64,000 nt of DNA from JACDAV01 sp964626755 (lineage in GTDB: Bacteria; Chloroflexota; Limnocylindria; Limnocylindrales; CSP1-4). A program made the position numbers and the translations under genes. Where the stretch lies: assembly GCA_964626755.1 (NCBI GenBank), contig CAZVGO010000028.1, positions 310,001-374,000 of the forward strand, in the 5' to 3' direction. The notes below the pieces were generated by a model, which was given only the letters and a program-made list of their open reading frames with translations, was not told where the DNA came from and did no database searches. How positions within the stretch are numbered: position 1 is the first letter of the stretch; every line of letters starts with the position of its first letter. Shown here in pieces: positions 17,894 to 25,220 of the stretch.

Positions 17894-18914
17894 AGTGGTT
17901 TGCCGCCGCAGTATCTGTTGACCGGCGCCCAAGATCGGGCGGACCGTCAGTACCATAGAACTCGGCTGGTGGAAACGTCCCGGCACGTGACAGGTGTCGG
18001 AGCACCCGGAACATGCTGACGCCACCGACGATGTGGAAGCCGATCGTGAACGCAACGTAGGCCGGGAGCTTCAGACCGGCGAAGCCGACGAGGCCACGCT
18101 CTCGCAGGCCGCGGAACTGGCGGAAGCTGTCGCGGACTGAGACAAGCAGGACGTAGATCGGGATCGCCAGATAGCCGAGCGGACGGAGGAGCCGGTCGAG
18201 GGTGTTGGGATGGCGCCGCCAGAGGATCATCCGATAGTAGCCTCGGCCAAGGGCCTGCTGCCGCAGCTCGCCCAGCGTCGACGACCCCTCGTGGAGCACG
18301 GTGGTTCGACGGTTGTGCCAGATGGTGCGTCCGGTGCGGCGAATCCTGGCGCTCAGCTGCCGCTCGAGCCCCGCTCGGAGCGGGGTGTCTTCAAACAGGA
18401 AGCCCGGGAGGTCGCGACGCCATAGGCCCAGGTTATGGGCCGAGTAGATCTGGTGAAGTGGCCCCTCGGGCTTGTAGCCTTGCCAGTAGACCGGGTTCAG
18501 GATGTGTGCGTACCGACCGGGAGCGAATCGCGAAACGCCTTGAACGGCCCCCACGAGTCGGCCGCCCCGCTCGAACGCGGCAACCATCTCGGATGCCCAG
18601 TTGGGCGGGTAGAGGCAGTCGCCGTCAGCGAGCAGCACAATGTCGCTATCTGCCGCCATCGCTCCGAAATTCTTCTTCTGGTAGTAGCCGCTTCCGTTGG
18701 GCACAGTTAAGGCACGGATGCGCCGCTCCGCGGCCACCAAGGGCTCGACGAGCGGTGCTTCGGCCGCGGTGCAGGTGAGGAGGATGGTGGTCAGCTCCGG
18801 AGGGTACGCCTGCGCGAGGAGGGCCCGCACCGTGTCCTCGAATGGAATGCCCGCCTCCCGCGGCCGTCGATACTCGCCATACGGGTCGATCACGATCGTG
18901 ATGGTGGGCTGCAT
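17892..18914 (-). CDS. Family 2 glycosyltransferase with membrane-associated C-terminus
   Basis: Protein of 340 aa, ATG at 18914 preceded by GAGAGGAG at good spacing. The GT-A core has a nucleotide-binding start (TITIVIDPYGEYRRP), a DxD-like D-G-D in LLADGDCLYPPNW, and an acceptor region with FLFEDTPLRAGLERQLSARI. Two hydrophobic stretches near the C-terminus (YLAIPIYVLLVSV, AYVAFTIGFHIVGGVSMF) suggest it sits at the membrane. It is the first gene of the leftward amino-sugar operon (17892-14242) and divergent from another GT2 at 18968, with a 53-bp shared promoter region. Confidence 0.85.
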   Translation of the reverse strand: MQPTITIVIDPYGEYRRPREAGIPFEDTVRALLAQAYPPELTTILLTCTAAEAPLVEPLVAAERRIRALTVPNGSGYYQKKNFGAMAADSDIVLLADGDCLYPPNWASEMVAAFERGGRLVGAVQGVSRFAPGRYAHILNPVYWQGYKPEGPLHQIYSAHNLGLWRRDLPGFLFEDTPLRAGLERQLSARIRRTGRTIWHNRRTTVLHEGSSTLGELRQQALGRGYYRMILWRRHPNTLDRLLRPLGYLAIPIYVLLVSVRDSFRQFRGLRERGLVGFAGLKLPAYVAFTIGFHIVGGVSMFRVLRHLSRAGTFPPAEFYGTDGPPDLGRRSTDTAAANH

Positions 18915-18967
18915 GCGGCTCCTCTCAACGTCCCCGGGCGGCCGGGCCGTGACACGATTCTAGGCCC

Positions 18968-19897
18968 GTGGATGAGGTCAGACTCTCAGTCATCATTCCC
19001 GTAAGGCAGGATCCGCGGCTTGCTGCGTGCCTCGCCGCGCTTGCCGCCCAGACACTCGACCGCTCCCGGTTCGAGATCATCGTGGTCGACAACGGTCCGG
19101 ACCCATCGGCGGGACCCCTGGCAAGGTCGGCCTCGGCGCACTACCTCGTCCATCTCGAGGGGGGCAGCTACTCAGCTCGTGCCCGCGCGTCGAGTGAGGC
19201 ACGAGGGAGCATCCTGGTGTTCACGGACGCAGACTGCATGCCGCCCCGGGATTGGCTGTCCACGATCGACCGGATCTTCGATGACCCGACCTGCCAGGTT
19301 GTCACTGGACCCAGCTCATCAAGTGACGAATCAACGGTCTCGAGCTGGGTGCAGGCCATCGATGAGTCGCGTTGGCAGATTGCATCCATGATGGATCGGA
19401 CCGCGTTCTGCGATACGCGCAACCTGGCGCTCCGTCGAGACGTGCTCAATCAGGTCCCATTCGACCCTGGCTTCCGCCACGCGGGCGACCTGGACCTCGG
19501 CTTGCGCCTCTATCAGGCGGGCATCCAGATCCGCATGGAGCCCTCGCTCCGGCTGCGGCACGATCATCCACGTTCCCTGCGATCCGTCCTCTGGAGGGGC
19601 CTGCGTCGCGGCAAGGGTTTGGCGCAGCTGGAACGAAAACATGGCGTCATCCTCGGTCCGATAGCGGAACGGCCACTTGTCGTTGGCGGCCGGGACCTGA
19701 AGGCCACCGTCCTGCAGTGGGGTCGTCGCCCGCTCGGCCGGTACCTGATCATCGGGGTCGCGGTGGTCTCGCTTGCGCCGCTCGCTGGAGTCCTGTTTGC
19801 ACTCACGCTCACCCCAGGCGGGAAGGCCGCCGGAGCCCGAGTCTTCGTGGCCTTCGAGCGCCTGACCCTGCTTCTAGGTCGCATGCTCGGTGCCTGA
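18968..19897 (+). CDS. Family 2 glycosyltransferase
   Basis: Protein of 309 aa from a GTG at 18968. The GT2 core is plain: LSVIIPVRQDPRLAACLAAL, EIIVVDNGP, the DxD motif in LVFTDADCMPP, and HAGDLDLGLRLYQAG in the acceptor part. A hydrophobic C-terminal helix (YLIIGVAVVSLAPLAGVLFALTL, about 262-284) anchors it. It is a single gene, divergent from the GT2 at 18914. Sugar specificity is unknown. Confidence 0.85.
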   Translation: MDEVRLSVIIPVRQDPRLAACLAALAAQTLDRSRFEIIVVDNGPDPSAGPLARSASAHYLVHLEGGSYSARARASSEARGSILVFTDADCMPPRDWLSTIDRIFDDPTCQVVTGPSSSSDESTVSSWVQAIDESRWQIASMMDRTAFCDTRNLALRRDVLNQVPFDPGFRHAGDLDLGLRLYQAGIQIRMEPSLRLRHDHPRSLRSVLWRGLRRGKGLAQLERKHGVILGPIAERPLVVGGRDLKATVLQWGRRPLGRYLIIGVAVVSLAPLAGVLFALTLTPGGKAAGARVFVAFERLTLLLGRMLGA

Positions 19898-19965
19898 CCG
19901 GCTCGCGGCCGCCGCGCACGCGGGACAGGCGGGCGGACAACGGCGCGACTAGGCATAATCCTGCG

Positions 19966-20535
19966 ATGCTTCCTGCCGGCGTCCAGCTCCACCCGCTCCA
20001 AAGCCACGATGACCACCGGGGCAACATGACCGAGGCCTTCCGCGAGGAATGGACCGATGGCGTGGAGCCCGTTCAGTGGAATTTCTTCCGGTCAGCAGCA
20101 GGGGTGCTGCGCGGCGTCCACGTCCATGTCGTCCACGACGATGTAGCGCTGGTTCTCGAAGGCAGGGCGACACTCGGCTTACGAGACGTCCGCGAAGATT
20201 CACCAAGCTACGGAACGACCGTCGCCCTGGATCTGTCCGGCGCCGCTCGGACCTCCGTTGTCATTCCCCACGGCGTCCTGCACGGGTTCCTCTTTCGAGA
20301 ACCAACCACACTCCTCGTGGGAGTCACGAGCTACTACGATCCGGCGGACGACTTCGAATGTCTCTGGTCCGATCCGGAGCTGGGCATCCCGTGGCCCGAC
20401 ATGCCCTCATTGGTCTCCGATCGCGATCGCGCTGCCCCGCCGTTCAGCGCGCTCCTCGAGCGAATACGGCCCTGGCAGCCTTTCGGGCCCGATAGAGCGG
20501 CCGAAACAGTCCGACTCGAGCAAGCAGCCCGATGA
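19966..20535 (+). CDS. RmlC-like dTDP-sugar 3,5-epimerase family protein (cupin)
   Basis: Protein of 189 aa, start ATG at 19966; the longer frame upstream is a shadow of the GT2. It resembles dTDP-4-dehydrorhamnose 3,5-epimerase: an early DDHRGNMTEAFREEW, the RGVHVHVVHDD strand holding the equivalent of the catalytic His (canonical RGLHFQ), GTTVALDLSG, IPHGVLHGFLF, and a conserved end (CLWSDPELGIPWP). The changes in the RGLHFQ motif suggest a divergent sugar epimerase or isomerase, perhaps not for rhamnose. Its end overlaps the convergent GT2 gene by 92 bp. Confidence 0.83.
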   Translation: MLPAGVQLHPLQSHDDHRGNMTEAFREEWTDGVEPVQWNFFRSAAGVLRGVHVHVVHDDVALVLEGRATLGLRDVREDSPSYGTTVALDLSGAARTSVVIPHGVLHGFLFREPTTLLVGVTSYYDPADDFECLWSDPELGIPWPDMPSLVSDRDRAAPPFSALLERIRPWQPFGPDRAAETVRLEQAAR

Positions 20536-21322
20536 TCCGGGAACGCGGAGCACGTGTGTGTGCTCGGGCGCGCTCGCGGACCGCGTAATCAAGAACTTCT
20601 TCGATGAAGGTCGCTCGCCACCCCGGCACGACGAGACGATGTGCCCAACCGGCGAGCTCGTCGGCACGACGCTGAACAGGCCACCCCTCGCGCAGCGGGC
20701 TCGGGAAGTTGAGGACCGTCGGCTGGGTTCCGGTGAGCACACCGCAGCCAGACCTGAGCAGCTTCTGCCACATGTAGATGTCCGTCCCAAGAACCTCCGC
20801 TGGCGTGGTTGACCAACCGACGGGCAGCCGCCGGTAGGCCTCGAGCGTGTGAGCTCCGCAAGAGAGCGGAACCCCTCGACCCGCGAGCGTACCCTCCCGG
20901 TAGTAGGGCAAAGCCAAGTCGATTGGCCATACGACAAAGCGACCATCCGGGTCGATGGAAATCGGCAGTGCATGGGCGAAGCCGACGTTGCCCTGCAGCA
21001 AGGCGTCCATCTCTTGGAGGTGGTCCGGAAACCAGAGGTCGTCGTCGCTCAGGTAACACACGATGCGTCCCGTCGCACTCTCGAGCGCGGTGTGCCGGTG
21101 GATCTCGCCGCGGCGCGGCCCCTTCGGAAAGTCGAGGAACCTGACGCGGGGGTCTCCACGCAGGAGTTCGGTAATGACCTCGCGCGTGATCTCGTCAATG
21201 CCGTCTCCGACGACGATGACCTCGATGTCCGAGATCGTTTGCGCGAGCGCGCTGGCGACGGAGTGGTACAGGGTCGGACCATGGACGTGGGTTGGGACGA
21301 GGACGGTCGCGCGAAGCATCAC
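20444..21322 (-). CDS. Family 2 glycosyltransferase
   Basis: Protein of 292 aa, ATG at 21322 overlapping the oxidoreductase stop (ATGA). GT2 features are RATVLVPTHVHGPTLYHSV, EVIVVGDG, and the acidic motif CYLSDDDLWFPDHL (D-D-D in the DxD place). The C-terminus (SRIIGLLARVGLFRPLYRARK) is basic and amphipathic, typical for membrane-peripheral GTs. It ends inside the RmlC-like gene on the other strand, with 92 bp of convergent overlap. Confidence 0.85.
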   Translation of the reverse strand: MMLRATVLVPTHVHGPTLYHSVASALAQTISDIEVIVVGDGIDEITREVITELLRGDPRVRFLDFPKGPRRGEIHRHTALESATGRIVCYLSDDDLWFPDHLQEMDALLQGNVGFAHALPISIDPDGRFVVWPIDLALPYYREGTLAGRGVPLSCGAHTLEAYRRLPVGWSTTPAEVLGTDIYMWQKLLRSGCGVLTGTQPTVLNFPSPLREGWPVQRRADELAGWAHRLVVPGWRATFIEEVLDYAVRERARAHTRAPRSRIIGLLARVGLFRPLYRARKAARAVFARGAR

Positions 21323-22257
21323 CCGAGCACAGAAGCTTCGCGCAGTCCCGCCAGCCGCCTGATGTCGGCGATGGCCTGCACCTCATCCGCGGCCTCTGCG
21401 GCACTGCTCCTGGGCGGCGGCCCGCCCGCGAGATGATCCAGGAACGCGCGGATCTCGCGGAGCAGCGGCAACTCCGTGGAGATATACCTCGCCTCATCAT
21501 GTCGGGTGACCCCCGCATGATCCCGACCGCGAGTCACGACGATGCGATCACTGTAGGCATCCCCAAGGGTCGCAATCCCCTTGGACCCGATGAGCCGAAC
21601 CTCGCGGCGTTCCACCCCCGCCGCGGTCGAGACTTCGATCGCCAACCACGGATGGTCTCCAAGCAGCGCGACGACGCCTGTGACCGTCCCTCCCACCCGT
21701 TCGGCCACCGCACACCGAGGGGCCGGAATGTGACCCAGCACCTCGAGGCCGATCGAGATGTCATGTGGGGCGAGCAGCCAGACGGCGTCAACGTCTTCAT
21801 GCGGGTTGCCCCACCCGATTCGGGTGCACCTGAGACCTACGACGTCTCCCACCTCCCCGCTCCTGGCGATCTCGCCCAGTGCCTCGATGCCGGGATGGTA
21901 TCGCCACTTGTGCATGACGAAGAGGCGCCCCGCCGCGGCCCCCGCAAGCTCCCGGGCGGCACGCGCATCGTCAGAGAGGGGCTTTTCAACGAAGATGGGC
22001 ACCCCCCGCGGAAGCAGTTCACGGACGACGGCGGCGTGCGTGGTGGTCGGGGAGGCCACGACGATGCCATCCACGTCAGGGAGCTGGCCGACTGCATTGA
22101 CGATCGCGACCGCTCCCCCGTCGAGTGCTGCCGAGCGATTGCGATCGGTCGGCAGGACGACCGTCACCCGTGAGCCGAGACTGACCAGGTCCCGGAGGAT
22201 GTGGCGACCCCAGTTGCCGCACCCGACCAGGCCCACATGCAGGCCTCTTTTCACCAC
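21319..22257 (-). CDS. Gfo/Idh/MocA-family NAD(P)-dependent sugar oxidoreductase
   Basis: Protein of 312 aa starting at tandem GTG codons (22257). The Rossmann motif GLVGCGNWGRHIL is at the N-terminus. ASPTTTH and the family motif E-K-P (IFVEKPLSDDA) follow, then the MHKWRYHPGIEAL helix. The C-terminal alpha/beta domain contains APHDISIGLEVLG, holding the usual catalytic Asp/His. Such enzymes oxidise or reduce ring hydroxyls of nucleotide sugars. It is coupled to the downstream GT2. Confidence 0.88.
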   Translation of the reverse strand: MVKRGLHVGLVGCGNWGRHILRDLVSLGSRVTVVLPTDRNRSAALDGGAVAIVNAVGQLPDVDGIVVASPTTTHAAVVRELLPRGVPIFVEKPLSDDARAARELAGAAAGRLFVMHKWRYHPGIEALGEIARSGEVGDVVGLRCTRIGWGNPHEDVDAVWLLAPHDISIGLEVLGHIPAPRCAVAERVGGTVTGVVALLGDHPWLAIEVSTAAGVERREVRLIGSKGIATLGDAYSDRIVVTRGRDHAGVTRHDEARYISTELPLLREIRAFLDHLAGGPPPRSSAAEAADEVQAIADIRRLAGLREASVLG

Positions 22258-22442
22258 GCCTGTTCCACCAGATCGGAGCTCATAGACCGACGCCCGTCAA
22301 CCCCTGGCGGCGGGCCGGCTCGCTCCGCCGGACGCTGCTCCATGAACCGCTCGCGACGACCCGGCCCGGCGGTCGCGCGGGAAGCGATCGTGCCGTCGAC
22401 CGGGTGCGCGGTCGTGGCCGCGGAGGATGCAGTGGCAGGCAC
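22251..22442 (-). CDS. Possible small ORF, unknown
   Basis: A 63-codon frame from GTG 22442 fits neatly into the leftward gene row: it starts 3 nt after the nucleotidyltransferase stop and overlaps the oxidoreductase start by 7 nt. The peptide is rich in A, R and P and ends in MSSDLVEQAW. No motif, signal peptide or homology is recognised. It may be only an open spacer at this GC content. Confidence 0.2.
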   Translation of the reverse strand: MPATASSAATTAHPVDGTIASRATAGPGRRERFMEQRPAERAGPPPGVDGRRSMSSDLVEQAW

Positions 22443-22445
22443 GGG

Positions 22446-23624
22446 CTAGGCGCCTCGCCGAACGCGGTTGAGGTACCTCGCGAGGAGCCGCACCGGCCGG
22501 ACGATCCCGTAGAGACCGGACATGCGGGGCGGCACCCCGAACGCCCTCCAGTCACCTACCGTCGAGGTGGTCAGGCCCCGCAGAGCATATGCAATCCGGT
22601 CCCGCCCGCGCTCGCGCGCCCTGAGGTGCAACGCGGACGCGTTGATCACATGGCCGTCGGGAACGCGGCGGAGAACTGCGGGTCGAAGCTCGTCGACGAT
22701 CCGCTCTGCCTTCGCGTCCGGGCCAAGCACCCGGAGCGCCTCCGCGGCCACCGCCGGGTAGAGCATCGCCCCGGCGATGCCGGCCGCGATCCGGACGAGC
22801 CGCTGGCTGCCGTCACGCCGCGTGCGTTCGCGAATAGCCGCCCAGTCGATACCCGGGCGAACCTGGATTAACCGGGCGACGTCAACGATCCAGCCGAGGC
22901 GCTCCCATCGATGCTTGAAGCCGTGGATCGAGAGTGCCACGAGCACGTCCTCCGGCGCCAGGGTCCGGACGGTACGACGCGCAATCTCGATCTCCTCGAG
23001 ACGATCCCAGATGCCGTCCGCGTCCATCGCGGAGGAGTAATGGTTCGGCACCATCGTCCAACCGATCTCGACCACCAGTCCGTCGCTCTCCCGGATCATC
23101 TCGAGCGTGCCGTTCCGGGCGATGTAGCGGGGCTCCTGCCAGGGAGAGAGCGGCACGACACGCCTGAAGCCGGCCCCGAGCAGCACGTCGCGGGCGCGCT
23201 CGAGGTCGGCACGCCTGACGAGCACGTCCAGGTCGGCGTACTGGCGCATCGCGACGTCGGACCAGAGCATCGCCGCCAGTACCGGACCCTTCCACGGGAC
23301 TGCCGTGACTCCGGCCGACGACAGCTGGGCGAGAAGCTGCAGGAGCTTCGACGTCATGAGGAGGCTGTGCCGGGCGCCGGCGTCGGCCGCGCCGTCCACG
23401 ATCGCGCGCGCCTCCGAGCCCAGGCTCGGCACTGCGCCCTCCGACAGTGCCCGGCGCACGAGCGGCAGAACGCCGTGGGCGCGGGCGAAGCCGACGAGCC
23501 ACTCCCAGTCGACGCCCCCGACCTCGATCGGCGCCTCGCGCCCTGCCCGGGGCACGATCCGGGACCTCGCCAGGTCGAGGATCAGCTGCTCCTCCCGGCC
23601 GCTCCTCCCGTCAGCCGTGAGCAC
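22446..23624 (-). CDS. NTP_transf_5-type nucleotidyltransferase of the lasso cluster
   Basis: Protein of 392 aa from a GTG at 23624, overlapping the kinase gene by 14 nt. The nucleotidyltransferase core shows PWKGPVLAAMLW (K112-G113) and QYADLDVLVRR with the metal pair D131-x-D133, then DGLVVEIGW and LSIHGFKHRWERL further on. This family (PF14907) accompanies lasso, PqqD-linked and exopolysaccharide clusters. In some lasso clusters such a protein, together with the HPr-kinase homologue, adds phosphates to the peptide. Here it is the gene downstream of the kinase, supporting tailoring of the lasso precursors. A role on another acceptor cannot be excluded. Confidence 0.85.
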   Translation of the reverse strand: MLTADGRSGREEQLILDLARSRIVPRAGREAPIEVGGVDWEWLVGFARAHGVLPLVRRALSEGAVPSLGSEARAIVDGAADAGARHSLLMTSKLLQLLAQLSSAGVTAVPWKGPVLAAMLWSDVAMRQYADLDVLVRRADLERARDVLLGAGFRRVVPLSPWQEPRYIARNGTLEMIRESDGLVVEIGWTMVPNHYSSAMDADGIWDRLEEIEIARRTVRTLAPEDVLVALSIHGFKHRWERLGWIVDVARLIQVRPGIDWAAIRERTRRDGSQRLVRIAAGIAGAMLYPAVAAEALRVLGPDAKAERIVDELRPAVLRRVPDGHVINASALHLRARERGRDRIAYALRGLTTSTVGDWRAFGVPPRMSGLYGIVRPVRLLARYLNRVRRGA

Positions 23625-24510
23625 CGTTCACCGCGTCGGCTTCGATCGCTTCGGCGAGCTCCGGGATCCGGTCGAACGACCGTGGTCGCGTCAGCCGCCG
23701 TATGGGCACGCGGGTCGCGACGTCCGCGCACTGCCGCAGGTGCGCGGGGCCCATGCCTGCTTCTCGGATCACCGCCACCGCATACGAGTGACGGACGAGC
23801 TCGGCAAGCCCCGCAGCTCCGGCTATCGGCTCGATTCGAATGACGTCGCCGTCGGCCAAAACGTAGATCCGGCGCAGGGGAAGCGGCGCGTCCTCGAACG
23901 ATGATTCGACGGTTCGGCCGCGCTTTGGTCGCACCGTGTGTAGATCATGCATCCGCTCGAAGTCGTGGCCCAGCGCCTCGGCCGACTCGCTCGACAGCTT
24001 GAGGGTCGGAAACCCGGGCTGGACGACGTGCCCCTCCCCGTCGCGCGTGATCGACGAGATGTCGTCGGCAACGAGCCGATGACCGCGCCGTTCGAGCGCC
24101 GCTGCGGTCGTCGACTTCCCCCACCCCGGTCCCCCCAGGAAGATCGATGCCGCTCCGTGCAGCCCCACCGCGCTGGCGTGGAGCCCAAGCGTCCCACGCT
24201 GCAGGAGGAGCATCCCCAGCCCGGGCCCCAGGACGAACGGCGCGAGGCTCTCCTGGCCCTTGCCGGGCTCCGGGCTGAGGACGATCTCGCGGCCTTCCCG
24301 GATCAGGAGCACCCCGACGTTGTCGTATTCGAGGCAAGCCTCCGACTCACTCACCCGCCGCCGGCCCGCGCCGCTCAGCATCGGTCGGGTCTCCCCGACC
24401 TCGACCCGGCCGAACCGGACCTCGACGTCCGGCTCTCCGTGTGAAGGCGTCAATCCCGTCAGGGCGAGCTCGGAGCGGAGATTCAGGCCGTACGCCCGGT
24501 ATTCGTGCAT
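23611..24510 (-). CDS. HPr-kinase-like lasso peptide kinase
   Basis: Protein of 299 aa; the start ATG at 24510 follows AGAGGCG, and the longer frame upstream would run through the precursor promoter. A Walker A loop GGPGWGKST (126-134) sits after LHASAVG, and a D-D pair (VADDISSI, about 149-150) follows, as in HPr kinase-like enzymes. Homologues in lasso clusters phosphorylate a Ser near the C-terminus of the precursor. All three precursors here carry Ser/Thr within the last five residues. It is divergent from the precursors (105-bp shared region) and followed by the nucleotidyltransferase. Full HPr regulation is unlikely, as it is short and lacks the HPrK N-domain. Confidence 0.87.
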   Translation of the reverse strand: MHEYRAYGLNLRSELALTGLTPSHGEPDVEVRFGRVEVGETRPMLSGAGRRRVSESEACLEYDNVGVLLIREGREIVLSPEPGKGQESLAPFVLGPGLGMLLLQRGTLGLHASAVGLHGAASIFLGGPGWGKSTTAAALERRGHRLVADDISSITRDGEGHVVQPGFPTLKLSSESAEALGHDFERMHDLHTVRPKRGRTVESSFEDAPLPLRRIYVLADGDVIRIEPIAGAAGLAELVRHSYAVAVIREAGMGPAHLRQCADVATRVPIRRLTRPRSFDRIPELAEAIEADAVNGAHG

Positions 24511-24615
24511 CGGCGCCTCTTGTACCACACCGGAGGTGGCCCTCCCGCACGCAACAGACTTGACGGCGATGCGCTTTGACCGCGATGCTGCGCTGACGTG
24601 TGGGTTGGAGGAGAG
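24511..24615. promoter_or_regulatory. Divergent regulatory region of the lasso cluster
   Basis: A 105-bp spacer between the kinase start (leftward) and the first precursor start (rightward) must hold promoters for both. TTGACG at 24560-24565 and TTTGAC at 24575-24580 resemble -35 boxes for the precursors, but no convincing -10 box lies at 17 nt. No operator repeat is evident. Confidence 0.4.
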
Positions 24616-24762
24616 ATGGAACACGAGCCCGAGATCCGCTCTGCCCGTGGCGACGAGGCCTACATCGCGCCGGACGTGGCGCGCGTGGGCAGCGTTGAGG
24701 AACTCACGGCCGGCAATGCGCAGGGAATTGACCCGAATGACGTTACGAGCTTCGTCGGCTGA
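24616..24762 (+). CDS. Lasso peptide precursor 1
   Basis: Protein of 48 aa, ATG preceded by GGAGG at 4 nt. The leader (1-32) is acidic and shows the lasso recognition pattern: Y16, P19, V21, G25, T31 (with A32 last). Numbered back from the core these are Y(-17), P(-14), hydrophobic (-12) and T(-2), as B1 and B2 proteins need. Predicted core is GNAQGIDPNDVTSFVG (33-48). Possible ring acceptors are D7 (a 7-residue ring) or D10; none lies at 8 or 9. If cleavage fell one residue later, the core would be N1...D9. Alignment with precursor 3 supports the second Asp as the conserved one. Ser/Thr at 12-13 may be the kinase target. Confidence 0.88.
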   Translation: MEHEPEIRSARGDEAYIAPDVARVGSVEELTAGNAQGIDPNDVTSFVG

Positions 24763-24802
24763 GCGAGCGGTGAGGCTCGCGGACATGAGGGTAGGAGGAA
24801 CC

Positions 24803-24946
24803 GTGAATCCCGAGTTCGAGATCGAGTCCGTCCACGCGGAAGAGGACTACGTGGCGCCGGACGTCGTTCGACTTGGAACAGCCGAGGTGCTCACGGCCGG
24901 CGTCGGTGATGACAACCTCGGCGACGGGGGCAGCACGATCAACTGA
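24803..24946 (+). CDS. Lasso peptide precursor 2
   Basis: Protein of 47 aa from a GTG at 24803 placed 4 nt after AGGAGG; an ATG at 24785 in frame has no SD and is less likely. The leader has exactly the same spacing as precursor 1: Y16, P19, V21, G25, T31, A32. The core is GVGDDNLGDGGSTIN (33-47). G1 to D9 gives a standard 9-residue macrolactam with a 6-residue tail. S12 and T13 lie near the end for possible phosphorylation. Of the three, it fits known lasso rules best. It follows precursor 1 by 40 nt. Confidence 0.88.
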   Translation: MNPEFEIESVHAEEDYVAPDVVRLGTAEVLTAGVGDDNLGDGGSTIN

Positions 24947-24994
24947 GCATCCCGTAGGCGGGCGTGCACGGTTCACGCGCAGGAGGAGGGAATA

Positions 24995-25147
24995 ATGGGA
25001 TCCGAGCTCGAGATCGAGATCGAGTCCGCCAACCCGGACGAGCCCTACGCGCCACCGGATGTGGAGCGCCTCGGCACCGCGCAGGGGCTCACCGCCGGAC
25101 TGTCCCCCTTCAATACGCCGGGCGACGCCACGAGCTCTGTCGGGTGA
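24995..25147 (+). CDS. Lasso peptide precursor 3
   Basis: Protein of 50 aa, ATG preceded by AGGAGGAGGG with a 4-nt spacer. The leader is two residues longer at the N-terminus, but the key residues keep their distance to the core: Y18, P21 (and P20), V23, G27, T33, A34. The core is GLSPFNTPGDATSSVG (35-50). No Asp or Glu occurs at 7, 8 or 9; the only acidic residue is D10. Shifting cleavage by one residue makes it L1...D9. The tail (ATSSVG) resembles that of precursor 1 (VTSFVG), so they are probably duplicates. It is convergent with the cyclase gene, 66 nt away. Confidence 0.87.
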   Translation: MGSELEIEIESANPDEPYAPPDVERLGTAQGLTAGLSPFNTPGDATSSVG

Positions 25148-25151
25148 TCGC

Positions 25152-25220
25152 CGGCTAGGCCAAGGTCGCCCTCGATCCGCCGATCGGCAAAGGTCGAGGC
25201 GCGGAATCCACAGCTAGCCG
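25152..25220. terminator. Nested inverted repeats between precursors and cyclase gene
   Basis: CGGCTAG (25152-25158) pairs with CTAGCCG (25214-25220), the latter including the cyclase stop codon. Inside, CCTCGA (25170-25175) pairs with TCGAGG (25194-25199). There is no T-tract. It could stop transcription from both sides, but the long loop makes this uncertain. Confidence 0.3.

Noticed and set aside
24785..24802. ATG start for lasso precursor 2 with six extra residues
   Set aside because: It has no Shine-Dalgarno sequence, while the GTG at 24803 has AGGAGG at 4 nt and gives a leader of the same length as precursor 1.
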